DNA of 64,000 bases from Shewanella sp. TC10 (GCF_009663145.1 NZ_VKHR01000015.1:21629-85628); one strand, 5' to 3'; shown: positions 19,222 to 29,001, counted from the first letter of the stretch. Numbers and translations: made by a program. Notes: generated by a model not told the origin, from the letters alone.

Positions 19222-21417
19222 TTACATCAGATCTTGTGGATCTCTATCAATGCTCCAGCGGCAACGCTTACTCTCATTGAGTGCTTCAATTTGCGGTAAA
19301 ATTTGCTCAAACTCTTGTTGCAAGCGCTGACGGTTTTTAGCTTGAAATAACAACTGGCGTCGGTATTTACCTGCTTTACGATCTAAGGGCGCTGGCATGG
19401 GACCAATAACCTCAAAGTCTTTATCTTGAGGCAAAAGGTTAGCCACTTGCTGTAAGAAGTTGTCTGCATCTTCGGCTAAATGTGCATCAGCCCTTATTAA
19501 CACCATATGCCACGCTGGTGGAAGTAAGGCTTGTTGACGTTCCTCTAGCTGCGCTCTGGCGAACTTACCGTAACCATTTTTCAGTAGATCATGAAGTATA
19601 GGGTTTTCGCTTTGGTGAGTTTGCAGCAAGACTTTACCGGGTTTATCAGCGCGGCCAGCTCGACCAGATACTTGGGTATAAAGCTGAGCAAAGCGTTCTG
19701 GCGCTCTAAAGTCCGCGCTAAACAATGCGCCATCCACATCCATCAAGCCGACTAAGGTGACATCAGGAAAATGGTGTCCTTTAGCAAGCATTTGGGTACC
19801 AACTAAAATTTTATACTCACCTTTTAAGATGCTAGTGAGTTGTTTTTCAAGTGAGCCTTTTTTACGAGTGGTATCGCGATCGATTCGCACTACAGGATAT
19901 TGAGGAAACTCTTGCTCAAGCGCTTGAGCGAGTTGCTCTGTACCAGTGCCGTGCCCCATCAGCATAGTACTGCCACAAGAGTGACATTGATGGGGGATAG
20001 CATATTGATTGCCGCAATGATGACAACATATCTCGTTTAAACCTTGATGAACGGTAAAAAAGGCGTCACAGCGGTCACATTCATGTAAATGTCCGCATTC
20101 ATGGCATAAAAGGGCTGGGGAAAACCCACGACGATTAAGAAAAAGTAGCACCTGATTACCTGCATCTAGGTGCATACGCATTTCGTTAATCATCGAGGCA
20201 GACATGCCTGACTTTAGCGGCTGGGAGCGGATATCAATGATACCTTGTTTGACTTTTTGAGCAGCGCCAGCCCGTTCTGCGAGTTCAAGGTGGGTGTAAC
20301 GTCCTGAAATAGCATTTTGTAAGGTTTCTAATGATGGCGTCGCCGAGCCAAGTATTACTTGTACTTTCTCTAGATGGCCACGCATAACCGCGAGGTCACG
20401 GGCATGGTAGCGCACCCCTTCTTGTTGTTTAAAGCTGCTGTCATGTTCTTCATCTAAAATAATCAGCCCAGGATAGGCCATTGGCGTAAATAAAGCTGAG
20501 CGAGTGCCGATAATAATGGCAGCTTCACCGCATCTTGCTTGTCGCCACGCTTCAAGGCGTTGATTGTCGGTGAGGGCGGAATGAATAACAGCAATATTGA
20601 CATCAAAGCGGCGCTTAAAACGGTTAATAGTCTGCGGAGTTAGGCCAATCTCTGGTACTAGAATTAGCGCCTGTTTACCTTGCTTTAATATCGTTTCTAA
20701 AATCGACAAATAGACTTCAGTTTTACCCGAACCAGTGATACCTTCAAGTAAGCTGCAATGAAAGCCTTGTTGTTGATTTAACACTGAAACTGCAACAGCT
20801 TGTTGTTTGTTGAGCTTTAACGGTGTTTCAGTCATATTAAGTTGGTCACGCCAACTTAAGTCAGTTTCATTAGAGACTTGCTGACGTTCAATCCAGCCTT
20901 TGTCTTCTAAGGCTTTTAGCGCGACTTTGCTAAGTTCTTGAGTAGTAAAGTCATCTTGGCTGATAGATGATTGTTGTAATAATTCGAACAGCTTTTTTTG
21001 CGCCGGAGCGCGCTTAAGCACACTGATGTCGACCTGTTTACCCGCATCATTAAGTGCGAAAAAAGTGACGGTTTGCGGTTGCGCGCTTAACCCTTTGCGA
21101 AGTGCAACAGGCAAGGCCTGACTGAGCATTTGGCCTTGGCTAGCAAAGTAATAGCGTGCTGCCCATAAGGTGAGTTTATAAAGGGACTCTGGCAATAAAG
21201 GTTTGCTATCTAGCAGTTCTGAAAATGGTTTTATTTTATCGGCTGGAACGTCGCATTCTTGTTTAATGGCAGTGATTAAGCCTACAAGTTGTTGTCTACC
21301 AAAAGGCACTTTAACCCTAAGTCCAAGCTGTATTTGTGATACGTTGGATTCAGGAACTTGGTAACTAAAGGTTTGCCGCATAGGAACGGGTAGAGCAACC
21401 TCAACAAACACAGGCAT
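19222..21417 (-). CDS. priA: PriA primosomal replication-restart helicase
   Basis: A 731-residue 3'-to-5' DNA helicase that reloads the replisome at stalled forks. The N-terminal DNA-binding domain (FVEVALPVPMRQTFSYQVP) is followed by Walker A GITGSGKTE, the DEEH box in ILDEEHDSSFKQ, and an eight-cysteine zinc region with CHECGH, CDRC, CHHCG and CHSCG pairs that binds two zinc ions. The C-terminal helicase domain contains VSGRAGR. Length equals the E. coli protein (732). The ATG has no clear ribosome site. The next gene upstream is divergent, with a 77-base gap. Confidence 0.97.
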   Translation of the reverse strand: MPVFVEVALPVPMRQTFSYQVPESNVSQIQLGLRVKVPFGRQQLVGLITAIKQECDVPADKIKPFSELLDSKPLLPESLYKLTLWAARYYFASQGQMLSQALPVALRKGLSAQPQTVTFFALNDAGKQVDISVLKRAPAQKKLFELLQQSSISQDDFTTQELSKVALKALEDKGWIERQQVSNETDLSWRDQLNMTETPLKLNKQQAVAVSVLNQQQGFHCSLLEGITGSGKTEVYLSILETILKQGKQALILVPEIGLTPQTINRFKRRFDVNIAVIHSALTDNQRLEAWRQARCGEAAIIIGTRSALFTPMAYPGLIILDEEHDSSFKQQEGVRYHARDLAVMRGHLEKVQVILGSATPSLETLQNAISGRYTHLELAERAGAAQKVKQGIIDIRSQPLKSGMSASMINEMRMHLDAGNQVLLFLNRRGFSPALLCHECGHLHECDRCDAFFTVHQGLNEICCHHCGNQYAIPHQCHSCGSTMLMGHGTGTEQLAQALEQEFPQYPVVRIDRDTTRKKGSLEKQLTSILKGEYKILVGTQMLAKGHHFPDVTLVGLMDVDGALFSADFRAPERFAQLYTQVSGRAGRADKPGKVLLQTHQSENPILHDLLKNGYGKFARAQLEERQQALLPPAWHMVLIRADAHLAEDADNFLQQVANLLPQDKDFEVIGPMPAPLDRKAGKYRRQLLFQAKNRQRLQQEFEQILPQIEALNESKRCRWSIDRDPQDLM

Positions 21418-21494
21418 AATTCATCATCGTTAACAATTGAGAGGGTCTAGTTTACTAGAGCCAGAACATAAAGAAATAGGATAAGAGAAAATTG

Positions 21495-22328
21495 ATGTCA
21501 AAAGGAATATTCAATAAAGCTGTATTGGCACTATCACTTTTTTTATTTTCATTTGTGGCTCAAGCTGCACTGAGCCATATCAGTATTAACAGTCGTCAAT
21601 TTGAGGTGGGGCAACACCCCAAAATTAAACTGAATATTGTGGCTGGTAAAAATGACTTTTCTCGAATTAGCTTGCACCTTCGACAAACTAATGGTTCGAA
21701 AGAAATAATGGAAGAATTGATGGTTCAGCCAATTAGCGGCTATATGTTATTTGCGATTGGTGTTGATAATGTTACTGATCCAAACGCTAAATTAATTGTG
21801 AGTGAGTATAAAGGTAATAGTTGGCGCCAGTATGCTGTGTTGCCAGTATTTGATTCCCCTTTTATTAAAATTACCGACAAGACAGAAGTTAAAATCGATA
21901 CCCGAAACCAACCTAAAAAAGTGGCGCCTGTTCCATATACTGGTAAAGCAGTTGCCCAATCAGAATCTGCCATAAAAGTGACAAACGCCACTTCTGATGA
22001 AGCTAGAGTCGCAACCCTACCAAGTACAGAAACCACAGCGTCATCGGAGCCTATTATGAGTGCAGACTGTATTATCGAACGAAGTAATTCAGATACCTTA
22101 TGGCGTATTGCTTCCCGTTACTATAAACAATGGAATACCAATGTTTATGGGGCTATGTTGGCAATTTATGATGCTAACCCTAACGGTTTTTCAAAGCAGA
22201 AAATTCACCTAATTAGGCAGGATGTGACCTTAGGTTGCCCATCACAAACACAGTTAAATCAATATGTAAGCAAAGCAGAAGACAAACTAACTTTTGAAGC
22301 GTTACAACAACAGCACAGAGCAAATTAA
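21495..22328 (+). CDS. FimV/LysM-like periplasmic protein
   Basis: A 277-residue product starting at the ATG at 21495 (an adjacent upstream TTG is an alternative). Signal peptide residues ~1-24 end in AQA. The N-terminal part (residues ~25-120, starting ALSHISINSRQFEVGQ) resembles the N-terminal domain of FimV/HubP-type proteins, and residues ~190-250 form a LysM-like module of the FimV type (SDTLWRIASRYY, then YDANPNGF). A Ser/Thr/Ala-rich linker joins them. FimV relatives bind peptidoglycan and organise the poles and type IV pili, but this is far shorter than FimV and has no transmembrane segment, so the role is open. It is divergent from priA and precedes rpmE; the rpmE promoter lies just after its stop. 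Confidence 0.65.
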   Translation: MSKGIFNKAVLALSLFLFSFVAQAALSHISINSRQFEVGQHPKIKLNIVAGKNDFSRISLHLRQTNGSKEIMEELMVQPISGYMLFAIGVDNVTDPNAKLIVSEYKGNSWRQYAVLPVFDSPFIKITDKTEVKIDTRNQPKKVAPVPYTGKAVAQSESAIKVTNATSDEARVATLPSTETTASSEPIMSADCIIERSNSDTLWRIASRYYKQWNTNVYGAMLAIYDANPNGFSKQKIHLIRQDVTLGCPSQTQLNQYVSKAEDKLTFEALQQQHRAN

Positions 22329-22335
22329 TTTTCAC

Positions 22336-22364
22336 TTGTTTGAGGTGGACAGATACTGTACTAT
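22336..22364 (+). promoter_or_regulatory. putative rpmE promoter
   Basis: TTGTTT (22336-22341) and TACTAT (22359-22364) are 17 bases apart, followed by a GC-rich discriminator (GCGCG), a feature of growth-rate-controlled promoters of translation genes. The box matches are moderate. Confidence 0.4.
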
Positions 22365-22370
22365 TGCGCG

Positions 22371-22453
22371 CCTTAACGCTATTGTTATGAACGCATGTGG
22401 TGCTCAACTTCGGGTTGGGAGAGCGACATGGCCTGCTATTGAAGGTAATCCAA
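22371..22453 (+). ncRNA. putative L31 autoregulatory leader of rpmE
   Basis: The untranslated leader before rpmE carries a hairpin CTCAAC-TTCGG-GTTGGG (about 22406-22422) and is GC-richer than the surrounding spacer. In gammaproteobacteria rpmE translation is repressed by free L31 binding a structured leader, and an L31 leader RNA family has been described. I could not check the full consensus, so the boundaries are approximate. Confidence 0.45.
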
Positions 22454-22666
22454 ATGAAACCAGGTATCCACCCAGACTACGCTGAAGTAACTGCAACTTG
22501 TACTTGTGGTAACGTAATTAAAGTAAACTCTACTGTAGGTAAAAACTTACATTTAGACGTATGTGGTGCATGTCACCCATTCTATACTGGTACACAGAAA
22601 GTTGTTGACACCGGTGGTCGTATCGACAAATTCAACAAGCGCTTTGGTGCACTTGGTAAGAAGTAA
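22454..22666 (+). CDS. rpmE: 50S ribosomal protein L31, zinc-binding form
   Basis: 70 residues, the length of E. coli L31. The ATG at 22454 gives the canonical [20 protein letters not shown] start; longer in-frame readings are leader. Cysteines of the C-x-C and C-x-x-C pairs (TCTCGN and VCGACHPF) make this the zinc-containing (C+) paralogue, which zinc-starved cells replace with a C- form. It lies at the periphery of the large subunit and bridges to the small subunit. Followed by a strong terminator, so monocistronic. Confidence 0.97.
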   Translation: MKPGIHPDYAEVTATCTCGNVIKVNSTVGKNLHLDVCGACHPFYTGTQKVVDTGGRIDKFNKRFGALGKK

Positions 22667-22689
22667 TTGCGACTGCAATTATTTTAAGA

Positions 22690-22715
22690 AAAAGACGCCT
22701 TCGGCGTCTTTTTTT
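22690..22715 (+). terminator. rpmE terminator
   Basis: GACGCC (22694-22699) and GGCGTC (22703-22708) form a tight hairpin preceded by A5 and followed by seven T. Confidence 0.95.
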
Positions 22716-23096
22716 GTTTTAGGTCTAAATTCCCACAAAAATATTTATTTTTTTAGTTATAAATTATGTAGTACTGCTTAAGTTAATAATATTGTTATTT
22801 AGGCAAATTATTTGTAGCTTTATGAAGCAAATTCCGCTTTTTTATGTCAAATCTTGTTATTTTTCTACAGTTTTAAGTCTTTGATTCTTATTGTGATGAT
22901 TTATTTAAGCGGGATAAATTGTAACTTGATCAAAATTCAGTGATTAAAGATAACTTTTGTTAAATTTTCATTTATACTGCCTGCCAAAGCGCATAACAGC
23001 TGACTCTGACCTGTGCTCAGTTATCTGAGTCTTTGTGTGTTTTGACTGAATTTAACTTTATTTCGCCGTATAAATTGCCTCATTCAGGAATATAAA
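22716..23096. other. intergenic region rpmE-malic enzyme
   Basis: About 380 bases, very AT-rich to ~22980, with no coding frame. TATACT at 22973-22978 is a fair -10 box but lacks a good -35. The last 100 bases contain several short complementary stretches (GACTC 23002-23006 with GAGTC 23027-23031) that may fold in the leader. AGGA before the ATG is the ribosome site of the malic enzyme gene. Confidence 0.45.
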
Positions 23097-24344
23097 ATGT
23101 CTGATTTCCGCCAGCAAGCTCTCGATTACCATGAATTTCCAATTGCAGGAAAAACTGCAGTTAGCCTAACTAAACCAGCTCAAACGAGTCATGATTTGTC
23201 GTTGGCCTATAGTCCGGGTGTTGCTGAGCCAGTAAGAGAAATTGCGGCAAATCCAGATGACGCTTATCGTTATACCAACAAAGGTAATACTGTTGCTGTT
23301 ATTTCAAATGGTACTGCTATTTTAGGTTTGGGTAACTTAGGCCCATTGGCATCAAAACCTGTTATGGAAGGTAAGGCGCTATTGTTTAAGCGCTTTGCAA
23401 ATATCGATTCAACAGACATTGAAGTGAAGCATAGAACCACTGCTGATTTTATTAATACGGTTGAATCAATTGCAGACACCTTTGGTGGCATTAACCTTGA
23501 AGATATCAAGGCTCCAGAGTGTTTTGAAATTGAGCGTGAACTGATCGCTCGTTGTAACGTGCCGGTATTTCATGACGATCAACACGGTACGGCCATTGTC
23601 ACTACTGCTGGTATGATCAACGCCTTAGAAATTCAAGGTAAGAAAATCGAAGATGCTGTCTTTGTTTGTCTTGGCGCAGGTGCTGCAGCTATCGCGTGTA
23701 TGACCATGATGGTTAAGTGTGGCGCGCAACGTGAAAATGTATACATGTTAGATAGACAAGGTGTTATCCATACTCGCCGCGAAGACATTAATGAATATAA
23801 AGCCTTATTTGCCAACAATACTGACAAGCGCACATTACAAGATGTGATTAAAGATGCTGATGCATTCTTAGGTTTATCGGGGGCGGACTTATTAACAGCT
23901 GAAGATATTGCATTAATGGCGCCAAACCCTGTCATTTTTGCTTGTTCAAACCCTGATCCTGAAATTAAGCCAGAGCTTGCTCATGCAACGCGTAGCGATT
24001 TGATCATGGGTACAGGTCGTAGTGATTACCCGAACCAAGTGAACAATGTTTTGTGTTTTCCTTTCATCTTTAGAGGTGCATTAGATGTTCGTGCTACTGA
24101 AATTAACGATGAAATGAAAATTGCAGCGGTTAAAGCACTTGCAGCGATTGCTAAAGAGCCTGTTCCTGCTGAAGTTTTAGCGGCATACCCTGATGTTAAA
24201 TCAATGAGTTTTGGCGCCGAATATGTGCTACCTAAGCCAATGGATCCTCGCCTATTGAAAAATATCGCTAGTGCGGTATCTCAAGCTGCTATCGACTCTG
24301 GTGTTGCAGTATTAAAGATATTACCGACTGAATATAAATTATAG
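23097..24344 (+). CDS. malic enzyme (oxaloacetate-decarboxylating), short form
   Basis: A 415-residue cytoplasmic enzyme converting malate to pyruvate and CO2 with NAD(P)+. It has the malic N-terminal domain (YSPGVAEPVREIAANP, the tyrosine general acid; KGNTVAVISNGTAILGLGN), the metal-binding FHDDQHGTA motif with the substrate-binding lysine in DIKAPE, and a Rossmann nucleotide domain around VFVCLGAGAAAIACM. It lacks the C-terminal phosphotransacetylase-like domain of MaeB (759 residues in E. coli), so it belongs to the short bacterial branch. Coenzyme preference cannot be read with confidence. An AGGA ribosome site lies upstream; monocistronic with its own terminator. Confidence 0.93.
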   Translation: MSDFRQQALDYHEFPIAGKTAVSLTKPAQTSHDLSLAYSPGVAEPVREIAANPDDAYRYTNKGNTVAVISNGTAILGLGNLGPLASKPVMEGKALLFKRFANIDSTDIEVKHRTTADFINTVESIADTFGGINLEDIKAPECFEIERELIARCNVPVFHDDQHGTAIVTTAGMINALEIQGKKIEDAVFVCLGAGAAAIACMTMMVKCGAQRENVYMLDRQGVIHTRREDINEYKALFANNTDKRTLQDVIKDADAFLGLSGADLLTAEDIALMAPNPVIFACSNPDPEIKPELAHATRSDLIMGTGRSDYPNQVNNVLCFPFIFRGALDVRATEINDEMKIAAVKALAAIAKEPVPAEVLAAYPDVKSMSFGAEYVLPKPMDPRLLKNIASAVSQAAIDSGVAVLKILPTEYKL

Positions 24345-24363
24345 AGTTAGCTTAGTTTGAATG

Positions 24364-24387
24364 AAAAAGGGCGTAAGCCCTTTTTTT
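24364..24387 (+). terminator. malic enzyme terminator
   Basis: GGGC-GTAA-GCCC, preceded by A5 and followed by seven T. Confidence 0.92.
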
Positions 24388-24528
24388 GTATCTACAATTA
24401 ATCTAAAACAGATTGGGTTTGCGTTTTGTTGATGGCTACTGAATAATCGAGTTCAGTTCATTGAGCGTTATCGCTAATTAAATGTTTGATCTTATAAAAT
24501 CGAGTCGCGCAGTAGCAGGACGCTGATA

Positions 24529-26415
24529 ATGAAAATAACCAAGATTTTGACTAAAAAATTGACCAGTTTTTGGTTGTTGTCTTTGACAGCGGTCGGGGCT
24601 ATTTTTTTGATTGGCGCTTTGGTTAGTTTTATTCAACTGACATTTAGATTTCAGCAACAAAAAGTGACTCAGCTAGAGTCTATGCTAGTTGAACATTACC
24701 AATCCGATAGTCATTGGGATTTGCATGCTTGGTTACCGCCGATCTTAATTGCTTATAACGCTAATTCATTCAAATTAACCAAAGGTGATGAAATATTATT
24801 TGAATATTATTCACCGGCACCGCAAAAAAATCCTACCATTTACAAACATACAATTGATTCTAGCGCCGACATTGGGTTCGAGCTTAAATTACCTCAGCCT
24901 TATTTACTCCACCAATTAGGCTGGTATGAGTATCTGATTCTATTAGTTTCTTTAGGTGCTATCGGATTATTTGTACGTTATGGACTGAGATGGTTTACCC
25001 ATGAATTGGATGGAATAGAACAAATTGCTCAGCGCAGCAAACTAGTACTTGAAGGTGAGCATTCACAAGCGTTAAATTCCCCTGGCACCGGCCGACCTCG
25101 ATTAATTAATCGGGCCATGACAAAGTTATTAGAGCAATTACAAGATGCTCAAAAAGAACGTGGACGTTTTGATCAGTTTATTCGTTCAAAAACCTTTTTA
25201 GACCCCAGCACTCGGATCGGCAATCGCATTTTTTTTGAAAATAGACTTGAAGCGCTCACTCATCATAACAGTATGATTGCTCACGGCGCTGTGATGTTAG
25301 TTAATTTTGATGATTTAGACTTATTGCAACAACAAGAAGGTGATGAGGTCATTAATGAACAATTAAATGACCTAGTACAAGCCATCAGTAAATTATTGCA
25401 AGCCTATGAAGATGCCGTTTTTGCGCGTTATGCTTTCAATCAGTTTGCTATTGTTATACCGCAAGTATCATTAGCAGAAGCAGATAGTTTAGCGAATAAA
25501 TTGCTTAAACTTGGTATTAGCCAGCTACAAAATCAATCTGACACTCAAGATAATTATGTTCACCTTGGCGCCGCTTTTTATAAAGCCGGTGACATGCAAG
25601 AACAAGTACTCGAAGAAGTTGAAATGGCACTTAAAGCTGCGCAATTACAGCGAACCAATAATTGGTTTATGTACGATAAAGGCGCGGTAGATAAAGAAAT
25701 TGCCAAAGGCTCAGTTCGATGGAGAAGCTTTTTAGAAAATACCTTAGTGAATCGCCGTTTTGTAGCAATTACAGAAAATGTTATCGATAGTGATGGCCAT
25801 GCTTGTCATAAGGAAGTGTTCAGTAGAGCGATAGATAATCAAGGCAACGAAATCAGAGCCACTTTGTTTATTCCAATGGCAAATAAGTGTGGCTTAATGC
25901 CTCAAGTAGAAAGGCAGCTTATTGAAACTGTGTTATTTGAGCTAATGGCAAATAACCAAGAAAGTTTTAGCATCAACCTAAGTTATGACTCACTAACCAG
26001 CCGCGCTTTCATGCGTTGGTTAAGAACCACTTTGATGGAGCAGCGACATCTTGCCTCTCGACTGATATTTGAGGTATCAGAAGATATTGTGGTTAAGCAT
26101 CAACAAGATTTGATGGAAAATTTGAATATGCTTCGCAAAATAGGAGCAAGGTTGTGTGTCGACCACGTTGGCCTTCAAGTTGTTGGCACGCATTATATTC
26201 AAGAATGCCATTTCGACTTAGTGAAATTACATCGTTCTATTATTCATCAAATCCACCTCAAGTCTGAAAATCAGCTTTTCATTCGTAGTTTGATCGGTGG
26301 TTTATACCGCGCTGAAGTTCAGGTATTTGCTGAAGGTGTTGCCAGTTTCGAAGAGTGGCAAACGCTGAAAATTCTCGGTGTGAGCGCAGCTCAAGGTGAT
26401 TTTTTTAATCAATAG
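24529..26415 (+). CDS. csrD: CsrD/MshH, degenerate GGDEF-EAL regulator of CsrB-type sRNA decay
   Basis: 628 residues: a membrane segment at ~13-36, a periplasmic loop, a second membrane segment at ~131-150, a HAMP-like helix, then GGDEF and EAL domains that have both lost their signatures. The GGDEF position reads AFNQF (302-306, after RY) and the EAL position reads EVF (429-431). E. coli CsrD is likewise degenerate and does not make or break c-di-GMP; it promotes RNase E cleavage of CsrB/CsrC. In Vibrio and Shewanella the gene at this place is called mshH, directly before mshI. The ATG context is plain. It is separated from mshI by 410 bases, so it is probably not in the same transcript. Confidence 0.9.
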   Translation: MKITKILTKKLTSFWLLSLTAVGAIFLIGALVSFIQLTFRFQQQKVTQLESMLVEHYQSDSHWDLHAWLPPILIAYNANSFKLTKGDEILFEYYSPAPQKNPTIYKHTIDSSADIGFELKLPQPYLLHQLGWYEYLILLVSLGAIGLFVRYGLRWFTHELDGIEQIAQRSKLVLEGEHSQALNSPGTGRPRLINRAMTKLLEQLQDAQKERGRFDQFIRSKTFLDPSTRIGNRIFFENRLEALTHHNSMIAHGAVMLVNFDDLDLLQQQEGDEVINEQLNDLVQAISKLLQAYEDAVFARYAFNQFAIVIPQVSLAEADSLANKLLKLGISQLQNQSDTQDNYVHLGAAFYKAGDMQEQVLEEVEMALKAAQLQRTNNWFMYDKGAVDKEIAKGSVRWRSFLENTLVNRRFVAITENVIDSDGHACHKEVFSRAIDNQGNEIRATLFIPMANKCGLMPQVERQLIETVLFELMANNQESFSINLSYDSLTSRAFMRWLRTTLMEQRHLASRLIFEVSEDIVVKHQQDLMENLNMLRKIGARLCVDHVGLQVVGTHYIQECHFDLVKLHRSIIHQIHLKSENQLFIRSLIGGLYRAEVQVFAEGVASFEEWQTLKILGVSAAQGDFFNQ

Positions 26416-26825
26416 ATCCCGTCTACCAATTAAATCTGCACATAAAGTCATTCTCTGACTTGGTACAAGTTTTGTATTAATCTTTTAACGCACCAAATAT
26501 ATACAATTTAATAACGAAGGCTGTTAATAAATTGCAAGTTTGTTGCTGGCGTGAATCTTGAGTATTGGGGAATAACATTCTATCTTAAGTATATACAATT
26601 TCTTTGATGTTATTTTTCTATAAAATTAAGTGATTAGCGGTTAATATGTCATACGATATTTTTTTGACAAGCTTTTAACCGTTAACTGTTCTTTGTGTTA
26701 CATACTTGTTGGTGTGTGCAGTTAGGCCAAGCTTGTATTGTTAAGTTTTTAGAGTAGATCTTTTTATTATCTTATCGGTTTATATGTATCGTTTCTTAGC
26801 TGATTATCAAGGCACAGGTTTTTGA
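26416..26825. promoter_or_regulatory. 410-base upstream region of the MSHA assembly operon
   Basis: No coding frame. It holds the direct repeat TATATACAATTT at 26498-26509 and 26590-26601 (the second preceded by CTTAAG, 26584-26589), an inverted pair CGGTTAA (26639-26645) / TTAACCG (26675-26681), and a perfect -35 hexamer TTGACA at 26664-26669 without a good -10 at the right distance. The mshI promoter is presumably here; a terminator for csrD is not obvious. Confidence 0.5.
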
Positions 26826-27755
26826 ATGAATAATGGTTTTTTAAGTAAGTTAACATTCTGGCGCCAAACCCAAACTTCTACAGTACTTGGGTTGTACATC
26901 AGTGCTGATTTAATTTGTGTGTTTCAAGAGGAAGTGCACGATAACGATAAGCAAGACTCTGATTCTCAAACTCAAAGCCAAGTAAACTCCAAATTATCTG
27001 GAGTAACTAAAAAAATTGCTTTTAATGGTGAAAATTGGTCAGAAGCGTTTGCAGAGGTAAAAGAAACTTTTGGTAATGCAAAGCTACAAATTGTATTGGG
27101 TGAATCTTTTTATCAGTTGATTGTTGCCGATAAACCCAATGTAGAGGCCAATGAGTTAAATCAAGCCTTGTTGTGGTCAGTTAAAGATTTAGCGACTGAA
27201 CCAGTGACTAATATTCAATTGGACTATTTTGAATCATCGCTGACAAGCACTGGAAAAATTAACGTCGTGGTTGCTAATAAAATGCAGCTTTCAGCTTTAG
27301 CTCAAGCTTGCGAACTACATGGCTATACTATCGCTGGCATTAGTATCGAAGAGTTGGCTATGCCGCTTTTATTCGATGATGCAGCAACCCATATGGTTGT
27401 GAGTCATGTGCCTGAACATGATTTACTCCTAACTGTAGTCAAGCAGGGTGAGTTATTAATGCAACGCCGAGTAAGAGGTTTTGCTCAAATCGACCAAGCT
27501 AGTGCAGCAGATCTTCAGTACGGTTTAGCTGACAACTTGAGCTTAGAAATTCAACGCTCTATGGATTACTTCGAAAGCCAATTAAGGCAAGCTCCAGTGG
27601 GTTCTATCGACTTACTTATCGATGGAGAGTCTCAAGCATTGGTGCCATTAGTTGCACAAAACTTCAATCAGAAGGTCAGTACGACAGAGCATAGCAATGT
27701 CACTGAGCACTTATCTATGATGGCCTACAAAGCATTAACTGGAGGTGAAGCATGA
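26826..27755 (+). CDS. mshI: MSHA pilus biogenesis protein MshI (PilM-like)
   Basis: A 309-residue cytoplasmic protein with the actin-like/PilM-type fold of the type IV pilus inner-membrane platform (VLGLYISADLICVFQE at the start, a second subdomain with VVSHVPEHDLLLTVV). No membrane segment. In the MSHA system it is the counterpart of PilM, which binds the N-terminal tail of the PilN-like partner encoded next. First gene of the assembly operon; its stop overlaps the start of the next gene by 4 bases (ATGA). Confidence 0.88.
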   Translation: MNNGFLSKLTFWRQTQTSTVLGLYISADLICVFQEEVHDNDKQDSDSQTQSQVNSKLSGVTKKIAFNGENWSEAFAEVKETFGNAKLQIVLGESFYQLIVADKPNVEANELNQALLWSVKDLATEPVTNIQLDYFESSLTSTGKINVVVANKMQLSALAQACELHGYTIAGISIEELAMPLLFDDAATHMVVSHVPEHDLLLTVVKQGELLMQRRVRGFAQIDQASAADLQYGLADNLSLEIQRSMDYFESQLRQAPVGSIDLLIDGESQALVPLVAQNFNQKVSTTEHSNVTEHLSMMAYKALTGGEA

Positions 27756-28354
27756 TAAAAACCACAGTTAATTTATTTAGTGTTGATTTGTTACCTGCAA
27801 AATTACGCCTGTCATTTGAGAAAATGATGATGCTGGTGGCAGGGTTAGTGTTCATTAGTCTTTTGATTTGGGCAATTGGTTATTGGTTGGTATCAGGTCT
27901 TGAAGCTGATGTAGCGAAAGTAGCAGCTCAAAAATCGCAATTAGATGAACAAAAAATACAGCTTGAACAACAAATTGCAAATCGCGCGCCTGATCCTGAA
28001 TTGGTTGCTAGGGTTGAACTAGAGCAGCAACGTTTAGATTTGAAAAAGCTGTTATCTACTGAGTTAAATCAGCGAGATAATGTCATTAGCCGAGGTTATT
28101 CAAATCTCTTGACTGATTTAGCCAGTGTTTCAGATGGCTCTGTATGGCTTAGCCGTATTGCCGTAAATGAACAACGTTTTGAGTTTGAGGGCTTCGGTGC
28201 TAAACCACAAAGTATCCCTAAATGGGTTGAGGCGTTAAAACACACTGATACTCTAAAAGGCTATGCATTTGCAACGATGACGATGGATCGCGGAGAGTCA
28301 CAGCCGTTAGCATTTAAGCTATCTAGTGCTCCAGAAGTGGAGGCTAAGCAATGA
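27752..28354 (+). CDS. MSHA biogenesis protein MshI2 (PilN-like)
   Basis: 200 residues: a short cytoplasmic tail with the PilN-type sequence VNLFSVDLLPAKLR, one membrane segment (~27-48), a coiled coil (~55-90) and a ferredoxin-like periplasmic domain. In PilN the N-terminal tail contacts PilM. Overlaps mshI and mshJ by 4 bases each, so translation is coupled. Named mshI2 in Shewanella annotations by position. Confidence 0.85.
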   Translation: MIKTTVNLFSVDLLPAKLRLSFEKMMMLVAGLVFISLLIWAIGYWLVSGLEADVAKVAAQKSQLDEQKIQLEQQIANRAPDPELVARVELEQQRLDLKKLLSTELNQRDNVISRGYSNLLTDLASVSDGSVWLSRIAVNEQRFEFEGFGAKPQSIPKWVEALKHTDTLKGYAFATMTMDRGESQPLAFKLSSAPEVEAKQ

Positions 28355-29001
28355 AACAAGTTTGGCAACAACTAGAATCTAAATTTAATGTATTGAGCCA
28401 GCGTGAAAGGGTATTAATTTGCGTAGCTGCCTTGGTGCTTATTGGCATGATTGTCTATTTGCCCGTTGAGAGCATATTTAAGGAGAGACAAAAACTCTCA
28501 AGACAGCTAGCTCAAATAAGTAATGACAATGATGTTTCTAGCCAACAAATCGAATTATATCAGCAGCGTTTAGCGCTGGATCCCAATGTCGATTACCGCA
28601 ATCGCTTAGCGCATATTGAACAACAAACACAGGTCATTGATGCGGATTTAGATGCGCAAATGGTTTCAATGGTTCCAGCAAGCTACATGCCGACAGTATT
28701 AACAAATCTGCTAGGAAATGTTCAAGGCGTGAAATTACTCTCTTTTGGTTCAATTGCTCCAACACCGCTTTTGCAGGTGGGAGATGAGCATAAAATGAAT
28801 CTCTACAGCCACGGTATTAAGCTGACCTTGGAAGGAAGTTACTTCGCCATTTTAAAATTTGTAGAGTCAATTGAATCCATGCCAGATAAGTTGTACTGGA
28901 AACGTTTAAATTATCATGTCGACAAGCACCCTAATGCGACCGTTGAGCTAGAGCTTTATACCTTGAGTATTAATAAGGAGTTTATCAGTGTTGCAGAATA
29001 A
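28351..29001 (+). CDS. mshJ: MSHA biogenesis protein MshJ (PilO-like)
   Basis: 216 residues with one membrane segment (~23-39, VLICVAALVLIGMIVYLP), a coiled coil rich in Gln/Leu, and a periplasmic PilO-type domain. With the PilN-like partner it forms the platform linking the cytoplasmic motor to the secretin. Overlaps mshI2 by 4 bases and mshK by 14 bases. Confidence 0.88.
   Translation: MKQVWQQLESKFNVLSQRERVLICVAALVLIGMIVYLPVESIFKERQKLSRQLAQISNDNDVSSQQIELYQQRLALDPNVDYRNRLAHIEQQTQVIDADLDAQMVSMVPASYMPTVLTNLLGNVQGVKLLSFGSIAPTPLLQVGDEHKMNLYSHGIKLTLEGSYFAILKFVESIESMPDKLYWKRLNYHVDKHPNATVELELYTLSINKEFISVAE

Noticed and set aside
22926..22940. possible FNR site before the malic enzyme gene
   Set aside because: TTGATCAAAATTCA matches only one half-site of TTGAT-N4-ATCAA well.
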